DNA of 39,562 nt, taken from contig CASFXG010000007.1 in the NCBI GenBank assembly GCA_949298635.1, forward strand, positions 1 to 39,562. Direction: 5' to 3'. The notes under the pieces are model-generated. The model saw nothing but the letters and a program-made list of their open reading frames with translations. It did not search any database and was not told the origin of the DNA. Below, piece by piece: positions 22,703-29,889 of this stretch. The translations under genes were made by a program, and so were the position numbers. Within the stretch, counting starts at the first letter, position 1. Each line of letters starts with the position of its first letter. Source of the stretch: an uncultured Coriobacteriaceae bacterium (GTDB lineage Bacteria > Actinomycetota > Coriobacteriia > Coriobacteriales > Coriobacteriaceae).

Positions 22703-23281
22703 CTATGCCCGCGCACGCTTTCGTTCATCACGCAGCCGGGCGCGATCGAGCGCGGCCTCCGCAGCCGAAAAGCGGCAGCCGCAGTACTGCTGGCGGTACA
22801 TGCCAAGCTCGCGCGAACGGCGCGTGGCCTCGGGGTACCAGGGGCGGAAGTCGCGGATCACCGGCGTGAGGCCATGTGTGACGGCAAGGCGCTCGAGCAC
22901 GTCGTTACAGGTGTCGAAGAGCTGGTAGGGCGACACGGCAAGCGTCGTGGCGATATGAGTAAAGCCCTCCGCTTCGGCGACGCGGCACGCCTCGGCCAGG
23001 CGGAGCGCGTAGCAGGCGCGACACCGCCGCTCACGGTCGCGGGCACCAATGGGTGCCACCCCGCACTCCCAGCGCACGGTATCCTCACGCGCCTCGATGA
23101 GCGGGATGTCTGCCTCCGCACACCAGCGGCGAAGTTCGGCCAAGCGCCGGTCATGCTCCTCAACGGGCTGGATATTCGGATTCGTCCAGCAGATCGTGGG
23201 CTCGAAACCTTCGTCTACCAGCAGACGCACCGGTTCGAGCGAGCACGGCGCGCAGCAGGCATGCAGGAGCAGGCGAGTCAT
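22703..23281 (-). CDS. queH: Epoxyqueuosine reductase QueH
   Basis: This performs the last step of queuosine synthesis, replacing B12-dependent QueG. The 192-aa protein starts MTRLLLHACCAPCSLEPVRL and carries the QueH cysteine sets: HACCAPC (7-13), RCRACYALRL and QYCGC near the C-terminus, which bind the [4Fe-4S] cluster and adjacent iron. TLAVSPYQ and YRQQYCGC are family motifs. ATG 23281 overlaps the upstream DUF3267 stop as ATGA, so translation is coupled. Frames extending further upstream run into the palindromic repeat and are not real. Confidence 0.95.
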   Translation of the reverse strand: MTRLLLHACCAPCSLEPVRLLVDEGFEPTICWTNPNIQPVEEHDRRLAELRRWCAEADIPLIEAREDTVRWECGVAPIGARDRERRCRACYALRLAEACRVAEAEGFTHIATTLAVSPYQLFDTCNDVLERLAVTHGLTPVIRDFRPWYPEATRRSRELGMYRQQYCGCRFSAAEAALDRARLRDERKRARA

Positions 23282-24030
23282 TCGGCATCGCCCTCCGCCG
23301 ATGGGCCAGTTGGGGACGTGCCCGGGGTGTCCCGATTGGGGACAGGTGCATTTTGGGACATCCGGCGCTCGCACCGGATGTCCCAAAATGCACCTGTCCC
23401 CAATCGGGACACCTCCCCATCCGGCTCATCCTCGACGTAGAAGCACACGCCCCAATCCGTGTCCATGCAAAAGGCAATGGCGGGGTCGCGATGAATCTCT
23501 TCGACATACGCCCAGTCGCCTGCGCAGCCCGTGAGGTGCAGCACGGCAGCGAAGACTCCGACGACCGGCCGTCCGGACGCGACGCCGGCGAGCACGAGCA
23601 AAGCCGTGACCGCGAACGTGGGCGCGAGCGCGATCACGAGGTACTGGCGGCGCGTGTAGACGATGCCGTCCGCGCAGGCGTAGAGCATGCCGCGTTTCCA
23701 ATTCGCGCCGAACGTGACGCGCGCGTTGGCCGGCGCGAAGAGCTTGAAGAACACGCCGTGCACGAGTTCATGGACGATGAGCGAGGCTGCCGTCGCGATA
23801 GCCGCCATGGCAAACCACGCAATATAGCTCCGGAACGAAGTTCCGGCATCCCCCGCGGTGAATATGGCCGCGAGCTCGGGGTCGATCGACACGACGCCAG
23901 AGGCGATGAGCGCGAACACCACCGCGGCGCCCGCCACCAGCGCCACGATGAACGCTACGGCGGAAAGTCGCGCCGTACGCTTGAGGAACGCCTCATCTTC
24001 AAACGTGTGTATGTCGCTTCGCTTAATCAT
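23278..24030 (-). CDS. DUF3267 putative membrane zinc metalloprotease
   Basis: ATG 24030 (MIKRSDIHTFEDEAFLKRTA) gives 250 aa. A soluble N-terminus precedes helix FIVALVAGAAVVFALIASG, then the zincin motif HELVHGVFFK (HExxH) inside a second hydrophobic helix (FAMAAIATAASLIVHELVHG). A later helix, YLVIALAPTFAVTALLVLAG, and the D-containing DWAYVEEIHRDP region complete the DUF3267 fold. The last ~48 residues (from about EVSRLGTGAFWDIRCERRMS) are encoded by the palindrome at 23326-23413 and flank; they have no family support and look like repeat DNA read in frame. The stop overlaps the queH start. Confidence 0.85.
   Translation of the reverse strand: MIKRSDIHTFEDEAFLKRTARLSAVAFIVALVAGAAVVFALIASGVVSIDPELAAIFTAGDAGTSFRSYIAWFAMAAIATAASLIVHELVHGVFFKLFAPANARVTFGANWKRGMLYACADGIVYTRRQYLVIALAPTFAVTALLVLAGVASGRPVVGVFAAVLHLTGCAGDWAYVEEIHRDPAIAFCMDTDWGVCFYVEDEPDGEVSRLGTGAFWDIRCERRMSQNAPVPNRDTPGTSPTGPSAEGDAE
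23326..23413. repeat. Perfect 40-bp inverted repeat inside the DUF3267 coding region
   Basis: Arms 23326-23365 and 23374-23413 are exact reverse complements (core cgattggggacaggtgcatt) with an 8-nt spacer cgctcgca. Related ggggac-containing palindromes occur at 27512-27540, 32199-32286 and 36819-36892. The arms translate as the C-terminal tail of the DUF3267 protein. Confidence 0.9.
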
Positions 24031-24118
24031 GTACCTAGCATACACGCGCCCCGGGCTCTGTGCCATAATGAGGGGCTGATCGAACGTCCTTCATCGAAAC
24101 GACGGGCAAGGAGTCCCC

Positions 24119-26182
24119 ATGGCATCCAAGCTTTCTCGCGATACGCGCCCCAGCTGGCCTCGTCGCGCCATCGTCACGGCGGGCATGCCGTACGGCAACA
24201 AGAACCTGCACTTCGGCCACGTGGGCGGCGTGTTCATCCCCGCCGACTTCTTCGCGCGGTTCCTCCGCGACCGCCTCGGTGCCGAAAACGTGCTCTTCGT
24301 CTCCGGCACGGACTGCTACGGCTCGCCCATCATGGAAAGCTATCGCAAGCTTCGCGAGGAGGGCTACGATAAGTCGATCGGCGCATACGTGCAGGAAAAC
24401 CACGATCGCCAGGAGGCGACGCTTGACGCCTACGACATCTCGTGCGACCTGTACGCCGGCAGCGCCCTCGAGCCCGCCGCGCACGTGCACGAGCAGGTGA
24501 CCGACGAGATCCTCCACCGCCTGAAGGACGCCGGAGTGCTCAACAAGCGCTCGACGCTGCAGTTCTATGACACGCAGGCTGGGCAGTTCCTGAACGGCCG
24601 CCAGGTGGTCGGCCACTGCCCCATCCAGGGCTGCAAGTCCGAAAAGGCGTATGCGGACGAATGCGACCTGGGGCATCAGTTCGAGCCCGAGGAGCTCATC
24701 GCGCCCATCTCGCAGCTCACCGGCACCACGCCGGAGCTTCGTCCGGTCGAGAACCTCTACTTCGACCTGCCGGCGTATCTCGACTACCTCAAACAGCATG
24801 TCGGAGAGCTCGAGCGCGACGGCGTCACGCGCTCCGTGGTCACGAAGACCATGGAGGAGTGGCTGCTGCCGCCCGTCCTCTACATCCAGAACAAGTTCCG
24901 CGAAGCCTTCGACGCCATCGAGGCCGAGCTCCCCGCGCACACGGTTGAAGAGCCTGAGGGCAACAAGAGCTCGTTTACCGTGGTGTTCCCCAGCTGGCAG
25001 GAGCGCGACGAGGCGCATGCGGTGCTCGCCCGCGGCGGCGTGCGCTTCCGCTCGGGCAAGGCGCTCGTGCCGTTCCGCATCACCGGCAACATCGACTGGG
25101 GCGTTCCCGTGGACGATTCCTGCGGCTGCCACGGTCTCACCTGCTGGGTATGGCCGGAAAGCCTGTGGGCGCCCATCAGCTTCACACGCACCGCGCTTGC
25201 CGAGGCTGAGCGCGCGGGCAAGGCCGATCGCTACGCGAGCCTTGACTGGCACGACTGGTGGTGCAGCGAGGATGCACACGCCTACCAGTTCATCGGTCAG
25301 GACAACATCTACTTCTACGGCATCGCGCAGTCGGCGCTATGGAAGGCGCTCGGCTGCAACATGCAGCAGTCGACGCTCGTGGCGAACTACCACGTGCTCT
25401 ACATGGGTAAGAAGGCGAGTTCTTCGAGCAAGACGCCGCCCCCGCCCGCAAGCGAGCTCCTGGAGCACTACGATGCCGAGCAGCTGCGGGCACACTTCCT
25501 CTCGCTCGGACTTTCCGAGAAGCCGGTGAGCTTCTCGCCCAAGGCCTACGACACGCGCGAGACGGGTAAGAACCCGGACGGCACGGCGCTTCTGGCGCGT
25601 GACGATAAGCGCGTGAGCGACCCCGTGCTCAAGGAGGGTACGCTCCTGACCGGCGTGTTCAACCGCCTGGCTCGCTCGTGCTTCTATGGCGTGGCCGAAC
25701 GCGAGGGCGACGAGAGCCGCGTGCGCACGGGCTGCATCCCGGCAGGGTTCGCGAGCGCCGAGGCAGCGGATGCGATCGAGCAGGCCGTGCTCGGCTTCGA
25801 AGACGCTATGCACCGCTTCGAGTTCCACCGCGCACTCGGCGTGTGCGACGCATTCCTGCGCTCCGCGAACAAGCGCTGGAGCGACGCGAGCAAGGCTGCG
25901 AAGGCGGCAGGCGCCGAAGACCCCGCTTGCGGCGACGACCTCATGAAGCAGGCGCTCGTGGACGCGTTCGCGGAGCTGCGCGTGGCAACCGTGCTCATGC
26001 ACGGCGTCGTGCCGCGTGGCTGCGAGCTCATCTGCGAGTACTTCGACATCGCACCGGAGGCGTTCTTCAGCTGGGACCACGTACTCGAAACGACGGACGA
26101 GTTCGTGCGCGCCTTGGACGAAGAGCCCGGCAGCCACCGCGTGAAGGTGCTGCCCCCGCGCTTCGATTTCTTCGCCTACTAG
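24119..26182 (+). CDS. metG: Methionyl-tRNA synthetase-like class I tRNA ligase with atypical KMSKS loop
   Basis: The 687-aa product starts after AAGGAG. The Rossmann signature TAGMPYGNKNLHFGHVGG carries HFGH (31-34) for HIGH, and VSGTDCYGSPI follows. A zinc-knuckle-like insert (CPIQGCKSEKAYADECDLGH) has His in place of the last usual Cys. The region DWHDWWCSEDAHAYQFIGQD then NIYFYGI matches the methionine-binding end of MetRS. Where KMSKS is expected the protein reads MGKKASSSSKTPPPP (429-443): Lys-rich but without KMSKS. A ~20-residue insertion (GKNPDGTALLARDDKRVSDP) then precedes the anticodon-binding helical domain (TGVFNRLARSCFYG). It is either the cell's divergent MetRS or a paralogue; a canonical copy is not in the window. 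Confidence 0.85.
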   Translation: MASKLSRDTRPSWPRRAIVTAGMPYGNKNLHFGHVGGVFIPADFFARFLRDRLGAENVLFVSGTDCYGSPIMESYRKLREEGYDKSIGAYVQENHDRQEATLDAYDISCDLYAGSALEPAAHVHEQVTDEILHRLKDAGVLNKRSTLQFYDTQAGQFLNGRQVVGHCPIQGCKSEKAYADECDLGHQFEPEELIAPISQLTGTTPELRPVENLYFDLPAYLDYLKQHVGELERDGVTRSVVTKTMEEWLLPPVLYIQNKFREAFDAIEAELPAHTVEEPEGNKSSFTVVFPSWQERDEAHAVLARGGVRFRSGKALVPFRITGNIDWGVPVDDSCGCHGLTCWVWPESLWAPISFTRTALAEAERAGKADRYASLDWHDWWCSEDAHAYQFIGQDNIYFYGIAQSALWKALGCNMQQSTLVANYHVLYMGKKASSSSKTPPPPASELLEHYDAEQLRAHFLSLGLSEKPVSFSPKAYDTRETGKNPDGTALLARDDKRVSDPVLKEGTLLTGVFNRLARSCFYGVAEREGDESRVRTGCIPAGFASAEAADAIEQAVLGFEDAMHRFEFHRALGVCDAFLRSANKRWSDASKAAKAAGAEDPACGDDLMKQALVDAFAELRVATVLMHGVVPRGCELICEYFDIAPEAFFSWDHVLETTDEFVRALDEEPGSHRVKVLPPRFDFFAY

Positions 26183-26247
26183 CGAACACTGGGTTGCGCA
26201 GCACCGCGCTGCCCCGCTGACAACATCCACGATCTAGAAAGGGTCCC

Positions 26248-26796
26248 ATGAGCGGCACCTTGACCATACGCCTTGCCACCGAGAACGACATCCCCGCTGT
26301 GGAGCAGGTGCTTCGCGACGGCAAGGCGTCGATCGCGAAGCTCGGCATCGCGCAGTGGCAGTCGAACGGCTATCCCAGCCGCGCCGAAGTCGCCCGCGAC
26401 GTCGAACAGGACGCGTGCTACCTTGCCGAAGATGAGGTCGGCACGGCGCTTGGCACGATCGCGCTGCTCTTCGACGGCGAGCCAATGTACGACCGCATCG
26501 ACGGCGCCTGGCTCACAAGTTCTACCAGCAGCGCACCCCGCTACGGCACGCTCCATCGCACGGCCGTGAGCCATAGCGCGGCGCGCAGGGGCGTGATGAG
26601 CGCGCTTTTCGCCGAAGCGGAACGCATTGCGCGCGAGCGGGGATCCGAAAGCCTCCGCGCCGACACACATCCCGGCAACACGCCCATGCGTCGTCTGCTC
26701 GAACGCCTCGGGTACACCGAATGCGGCATCGTCATGCTCGAGCGCGACGAGCCGGAACCCGAACGCGTCGCCTACGAGAAGCTCCTCACCGCGTGA
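26248..26796 (+). CDS. GNAT-family N-acetyltransferase
   Basis: The 182-aa protein begins MSGTLTIRLATENDIPAVEQ, the usual start of GNAT beta-1/alpha-1. The fold continues with CYLAEDEVGTALGTIALLFD (beta 2-4) and HRTAVSHSAARRGVMSALFA. The last contains a variant of the acetyl-CoA loop, ARRGVMSAL rather than RGxGxG/A. The C-terminal RADTHPGNTPMRRLLERLGY is typical of the family. The acceptor is unknown. It lies 65 nt after metG. Its TGA is the first base set of a perfect palindrome that separates it from the phosphatase gene. Confidence 0.85.
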   Translation: MSGTLTIRLATENDIPAVEQVLRDGKASIAKLGIAQWQSNGYPSRAEVARDVEQDACYLAEDEVGTALGTIALLFDGEPMYDRIDGAWLTSSTSSAPRYGTLHRTAVSHSAARRGVMSALFAEAERIARERGSESLRADTHPGNTPMRRLLERLGYTECGIVMLERDEPEPERVAYEKLLTA

Positions 26797-26826
26797 TAAT
26801 TTCAGTACCTGGTACTGAAATTATCA
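26794..26826. terminator. Perfect AT-rich palindrome at the GNAT stop codon
   Basis: tgataatttcagtacc (26794-26809) and ggtactgaaattatca (26811-26826) are exact reverse complements around one T. The left arm includes the TGA stop. The AT content stands out in this GC-rich genome. It could be a terminator (followed by ttct), a dimeric operator for the next gene, or a repeat. Confidence 0.5.
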
Positions 26827-26843
26827 TTTCTAGAAAGGCAGCC

Positions 26844-27434
26844 ATGCAAACGCTCTACCTCATGCGCCATGGACAGACCGAATACAATGTGCAGCACATT
26901 CTCCAGGGACGCTGCGATTCCCCGCTCACGAGCGAGGGCATCGCACAGGCGCGCCGCACCGCCGCATGGCTACGTGAGCACGCCGAACACGTCGAGCTCA
27001 CCTGCACCTCACCGCTCGGCCGCGCGCGGCAGACGCTCGACCTCGTTCGCGAAGAGGTTCCCGCGCTCGCTCAGCTCCCCCGCCTCGATGTGCCGGGCCT
27101 CATGGAGCGCGACTACGGACGCTTCGACGGCAAGCCCGTTGAGCAGCTACCTGCTGACCCCTGGAATCCGGGCGACGCCACCGTGCGCTATGGTGGAGAG
27201 TCGCAGGCCGCGGCGCGCTACCGCATCGTCCGCACCATGCAAGACCTCATGAACAGCTGCGAGGGGAACGTGCTCGCCGTAAGCCACGGTTCCATCAGCC
27301 GGCTCTTCAAGACCGTCTGGGCGGAGCATGCTCGCTGCGACCAGGACGTTGCGCTCGGCAACTGCTGTGTGCTCGTATTCGAATATGACCGCACAACGGC
27401 CACGTTCGCGAACACGGAGATCTTCAACCAGTAG
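26844..27434 (+). CDS. Histidine phosphatase family protein (phosphoglycerate-mutase-like)
   Basis: ATG 26844 (MQTLYLMRHGQTEYNVQHIL) has AGAAAGG upstream. The RHG motif (Arg 8, His 9) provides the phospho-acceptor; TSPLGRARQT, MERDYGRFDG and AVSHGSISRL supply the second catalytic His and phosphate pocket. The 196-aa length and lack of the full dPGM lid suggest a broad-specificity phosphatase rather than glycolytic mutase. It follows the GNAT gene and the palindrome and is convergent with the UbiB-like gene. Confidence 0.9.
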   Translation: MQTLYLMRHGQTEYNVQHILQGRCDSPLTSEGIAQARRTAAWLREHAEHVELTCTSPLGRARQTLDLVREEVPALAQLPRLDVPGLMERDYGRFDGKPVEQLPADPWNPGDATVRYGGESQAAARYRIVRTMQDLMNSCEGNVLAVSHGSISRLFKTVWAEHARCDQDVALGNCCVLVFEYDRTTATFANTEIFNQ

Positions 27435-27511
27435 ATCCTGCCAAAATCCCCCGTCCCCTTTGGCAGGTTCACGCCGCCTTTCCCGCGCTGAGCACGAAAA
27501 ACGGCGGAATT

Positions 27512-27540
27512 CTGACATTGGGGACTGTCCCCAATGTCAG
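27512..27540. repeat. Short ggggac palindrome between convergent genes
   Basis: ctgacattgggga and tccccaatgtcag (13 bp, perfect) flank a ctg loop. It lies 2 nt from the UbiB-like stop and 77 nt from the phosphatase stop, so it may act as a bidirectional terminator. It belongs to the ggggac palindrome group. Confidence 0.7.
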
Positions 27541-27542
27541 GG

Positions 27543-29315
27543 TTAGCGGCGCTTGCCGTGGGAGTTGCGCCAGATCTCGCGGCCGAGCATGAGCGCGAGC
27601 ACGAGCGCGGAGAAGTAGCCCAAAAAGCCGATGATCGGGATGCCGAAGATCACCGGCTTGATCTTTGCGTAGTACACCACCGACGAACCGATGAAGAGAC
27701 CTGCGATGACGATCGCCATGGACATACGGTCCACGATGCCGCCCAGCCGGCGGAGCACCTCGTCGGAACCCATGAGCTCGGTATTTACCTTGAGTTGGCC
27801 GCGCGTGAGCATACGCGATGCAAGGCCGAGGTATTCGGCGGCCTGCAGCGTGCCCTTCACGGCACGCATCGAGCCTGCGCCGAGCTCTTCAGCAGCCTCG
27901 CGCATCCGCGTATACGCGCTCTTCTCGCGCGCGATGTGCGCCTGGATGATCTCGATCATGTTCACATCGGGCATGTACTCGGTAAGCAAGCCCTCGAGCG
28001 TCACCATGCCACGGGCAAAGAGCGTCACCACGCTCGGCAGCTCGATGGAGTTCTTGCGTGCCAGGTTGATGAGCGTGGTGAGGAAGCGCCCAATATCGAG
28101 GTCTTTCAGGTTCGCGCCGCCGAAATCCTGCACGATGTAGTCGAGGTCGGTGAGAAACGCCGTGTGGTCGATCGCCGCCGTATCACCGCGCGAGACGGCG
28201 AAGCGCATGAACGCGTCCTTGAGCGCCGGCACGTCATTTTCCGCGACGGCGAAGATGATCTCTTTCACGATGCCGCGGTCGTGCTCGGACATACGGCCGA
28301 TCATGCCGAGGTCGATGAAATAGACGATGCCGTCCTTCAAGATGATGTTGCCGGCATGCGGATCCGCATGGAAGAAGCCGTCGTCGAGCACCTGCGTGGC
28401 GTAGTCGTCGACGATCTGCGCGCCCACCTCGTTCAGGCGGTAGCCCGCGCGCTCAAGCTCCTCGGGATCGGCGATCGAGATGCCGTCGATGTAATCCATG
28501 ACCACGATGTGCTCGGTGCAGTAGTCGAGATACGACCGTGGGCACGAGATGTTCGGCGTGTTCTTGTGGAACGCATAGAACTCGTTGAGATTCCGCGCCT
28601 CGGTGAGGAAGTTCGTCTCCTCGCGGAACGACCGCCAGAGCTCCTCCACCACTTCGCGCAGGTCGATGATCTGCTCGGTCTTGATGAAACGTGTGACGTG
28701 GCGCGCGAGCGAGCGCATGATGTCGATGTCTTGCGCCATAACCTGCTGGGCGCCGGGGCGCTGCACCTTCACGGCGACGTCCTCGCCCGTCACGAGGCGC
28801 GCCCGATGCACTTGCGCGAGCGATGCGGAGCCCAACGGGTTGGGATCGACGGCGTCGAAGATCTCCCCGAGCTCGTGCCCGTATTCCGCCTCCAAGCAAT
28901 CAAGCACCACCGCATACGGCACCGGGTCGACCTCCGTGCGCAGGCGGCGCAGCTCATCGCAGTAGCGCTGGGGCAAGATCTCGGAGCGGTTGGCGAGGAT
29001 CTGCCCCATCTTCACGAACATGGGGCCGAGCTCCTCAAGCATGCGGCGCAGCCGCACAGGCGTGAGGTCGTGCCAGATCTCGTATTTCCGGGCGATATGG
29101 AAGATCTCGGCGATACGCCGCCGACGCCCGGTAACGGTGAGCTGGTACTTCTCGGTATCGGCCATCACCTGAGGCTCTTCGGGCACCTCGTCTACCGCGC
29201 GCTCGCGCTTGAAGCTCGTACGCGAGGGCACGGGCTCCGGCGCATCCGGTGCCGTCTCATCGGCGACCGTCACGAGCGGCTCAGCGCTCTTTGTGTTCCT
29301 CTCGTCGAATTCCAT
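27543..29315 (-). CDS. ABC1/UbiB/AarF-family atypical kinase with C-terminal membrane helices
   Basis: The 590-aa protein carries the UbiB-family signatures: KMGQ (102-105, for KxGQ), the Ala/Ser-rich loop GSASLAQVHRA (162-172) and VAVKVQRP with Lys 183. DPHAGN (318-323) and DLG (335-337, for DFG) follow. Two C-terminal transmembrane helices end it (MAIVIAGLFIGSSVVYYAKI and IIGFLGYFSALVLALML). About 55 N-terminal residues are disordered, so a start at 29165 (MADTEKYQL) is possible. The family supports isoprenoid-lipid or ubiquinone metabolism. No quinone genes are adjacent. It is preceded by a phasin-like gene 15 nt upstream, likely in one operon. Confidence 0.92.
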   Translation of the reverse strand: MEFDERNTKSAEPLVTVADETAPDAPEPVPSRTSFKRERAVDEVPEEPQVMADTEKYQLTVTGRRRRIAEIFHIARKYEIWHDLTPVRLRRMLEELGPMFVKMGQILANRSEILPQRYCDELRRLRTEVDPVPYAVVLDCLEAEYGHELGEIFDAVDPNPLGSASLAQVHRARLVTGEDVAVKVQRPGAQQVMAQDIDIMRSLARHVTRFIKTEQIIDLREVVEELWRSFREETNFLTEARNLNEFYAFHKNTPNISCPRSYLDYCTEHIVVMDYIDGISIADPEELERAGYRLNEVGAQIVDDYATQVLDDGFFHADPHAGNIILKDGIVYFIDLGMIGRMSEHDRGIVKEIIFAVAENDVPALKDAFMRFAVSRGDTAAIDHTAFLTDLDYIVQDFGGANLKDLDIGRFLTTLINLARKNSIELPSVVTLFARGMVTLEGLLTEYMPDVNMIEIIQAHIAREKSAYTRMREAAEELGAGSMRAVKGTLQAAEYLGLASRMLTRGQLKVNTELMGSDEVLRRLGGIVDRMSMAIVIAGLFIGSSVVYYAKIKPVIFGIPIIGFLGYFSALVLALMLGREIWRNSHGKRR

Positions 29316-29330
29316 GGTCGCTGCTGAACA

Positions 29331-29768
29331 CTAGGCGTTCGTCGCGCCGTCCTCGGCGGCAGGCTCGGGCTCTTCGTCCTCAGCGGGCTCGACCCCCTCG
29401 ACGGGTACTTCCGTCGCAGCATCCGGCACATTCGCCACGAGCTCCTCGACATGCGCGATGAACGCGGCGCGCTCGGTTGTGGAAAGCGGGCGCACGCGCG
29501 CCAAGATGAGCTCGTCCAAGATGCGCTCGGCGACGTTCGCGCCCTGCGCGCTCACGCGCTCGGTAACGTCGTGGAACGTCCCACCCGCGCGCTCGAACGC
29601 ATCGGCCATGGAGCGGCCGAAGTCGCTCTCTGCGGCGTCGGCGCGAACCTGCGCTCCGCGCGCCGTGAGGTCGTCGAGCAGCTCTTTGCCCTTATCGGCA
29701 GCAACCGCGGCAACGCCCAGGCTAGCGTTCACCATGTTGTTCATGAGCTCTTCGAATGATGTGGCCAT
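29331..29768 (-). CDS. Phasin-like helical protein
   Basis: ATG 29768 (MATSFEELMNNMVNASLGVA) follows GGGAGG. The 145-aa product begins with a mostly helical domain (VAADKGKELLDDLTARGAQV, AERILDELILARVRPLST) that resembles PHA-granule phasin/PhaF-type proteins often encoded next to UbiB/AarF genes in Gram-positive anaerobes. An acidic disordered tail follows (PVEGVEPAEDEEPEPAAEDG). It has no membrane segment. It is 15 nt upstream of the UbiB-like gene. A structural or regulatory partner of that kinase is plausible; PHA synthase is not in the window. Confidence 0.7.
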   Translation of the reverse strand: MATSFEELMNNMVNASLGVAAVAADKGKELLDDLTARGAQVRADAAESDFGRSMADAFERAGGTFHDVTERVSAQGANVAERILDELILARVRPLSTTERAAFIAHVEELVANVPDAATEVPVEGVEPAEDEEPEPAAEDGATNA

Positions 29769-29853
29769 GTTGCCTCCCTGGTTCGCGCGGCGCCGGGTCT
29801 GTCCGCCGGCGCCACCATCGTTGCCCCTCTTGTACCCCGAACGTGCCGCCCTC

Positions 29854-29888
29854 AAAAATGATACAAAGCAGCCGTCTGGATTGTATCA
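29854..29888 (-). terminator. Rho-independent terminator of the C69 dipeptidase gene
   Basis: On the minus strand tgatacaa (29888-29881) pairs with ttgtatca (29866-29859), and five T residues follow (29858-29854). It begins just after the dipeptidase stop. Confidence 0.75.
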
Positions 29889-29889
29889 A

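Noticed and set aside
23326..23413. A functional C-terminal domain of the DUF3267 protein.
   Set aside because: The residues are the two strands of a perfect palindrome read in frame, so protein-level meaning is doubtful.
27534..29327. 597-codon plus-strand frame opposite the UbiB-like gene, and similar long antisense frames opposite thiD, tgt, the AKR/coiled-coil genes and queA.
   Set aside because: Artefacts of GC-rich codon bias: His/Arg/Glu-rich shadow proteins without family motifs or ribosome binding sites, fully antisense to genes with clear motifs.
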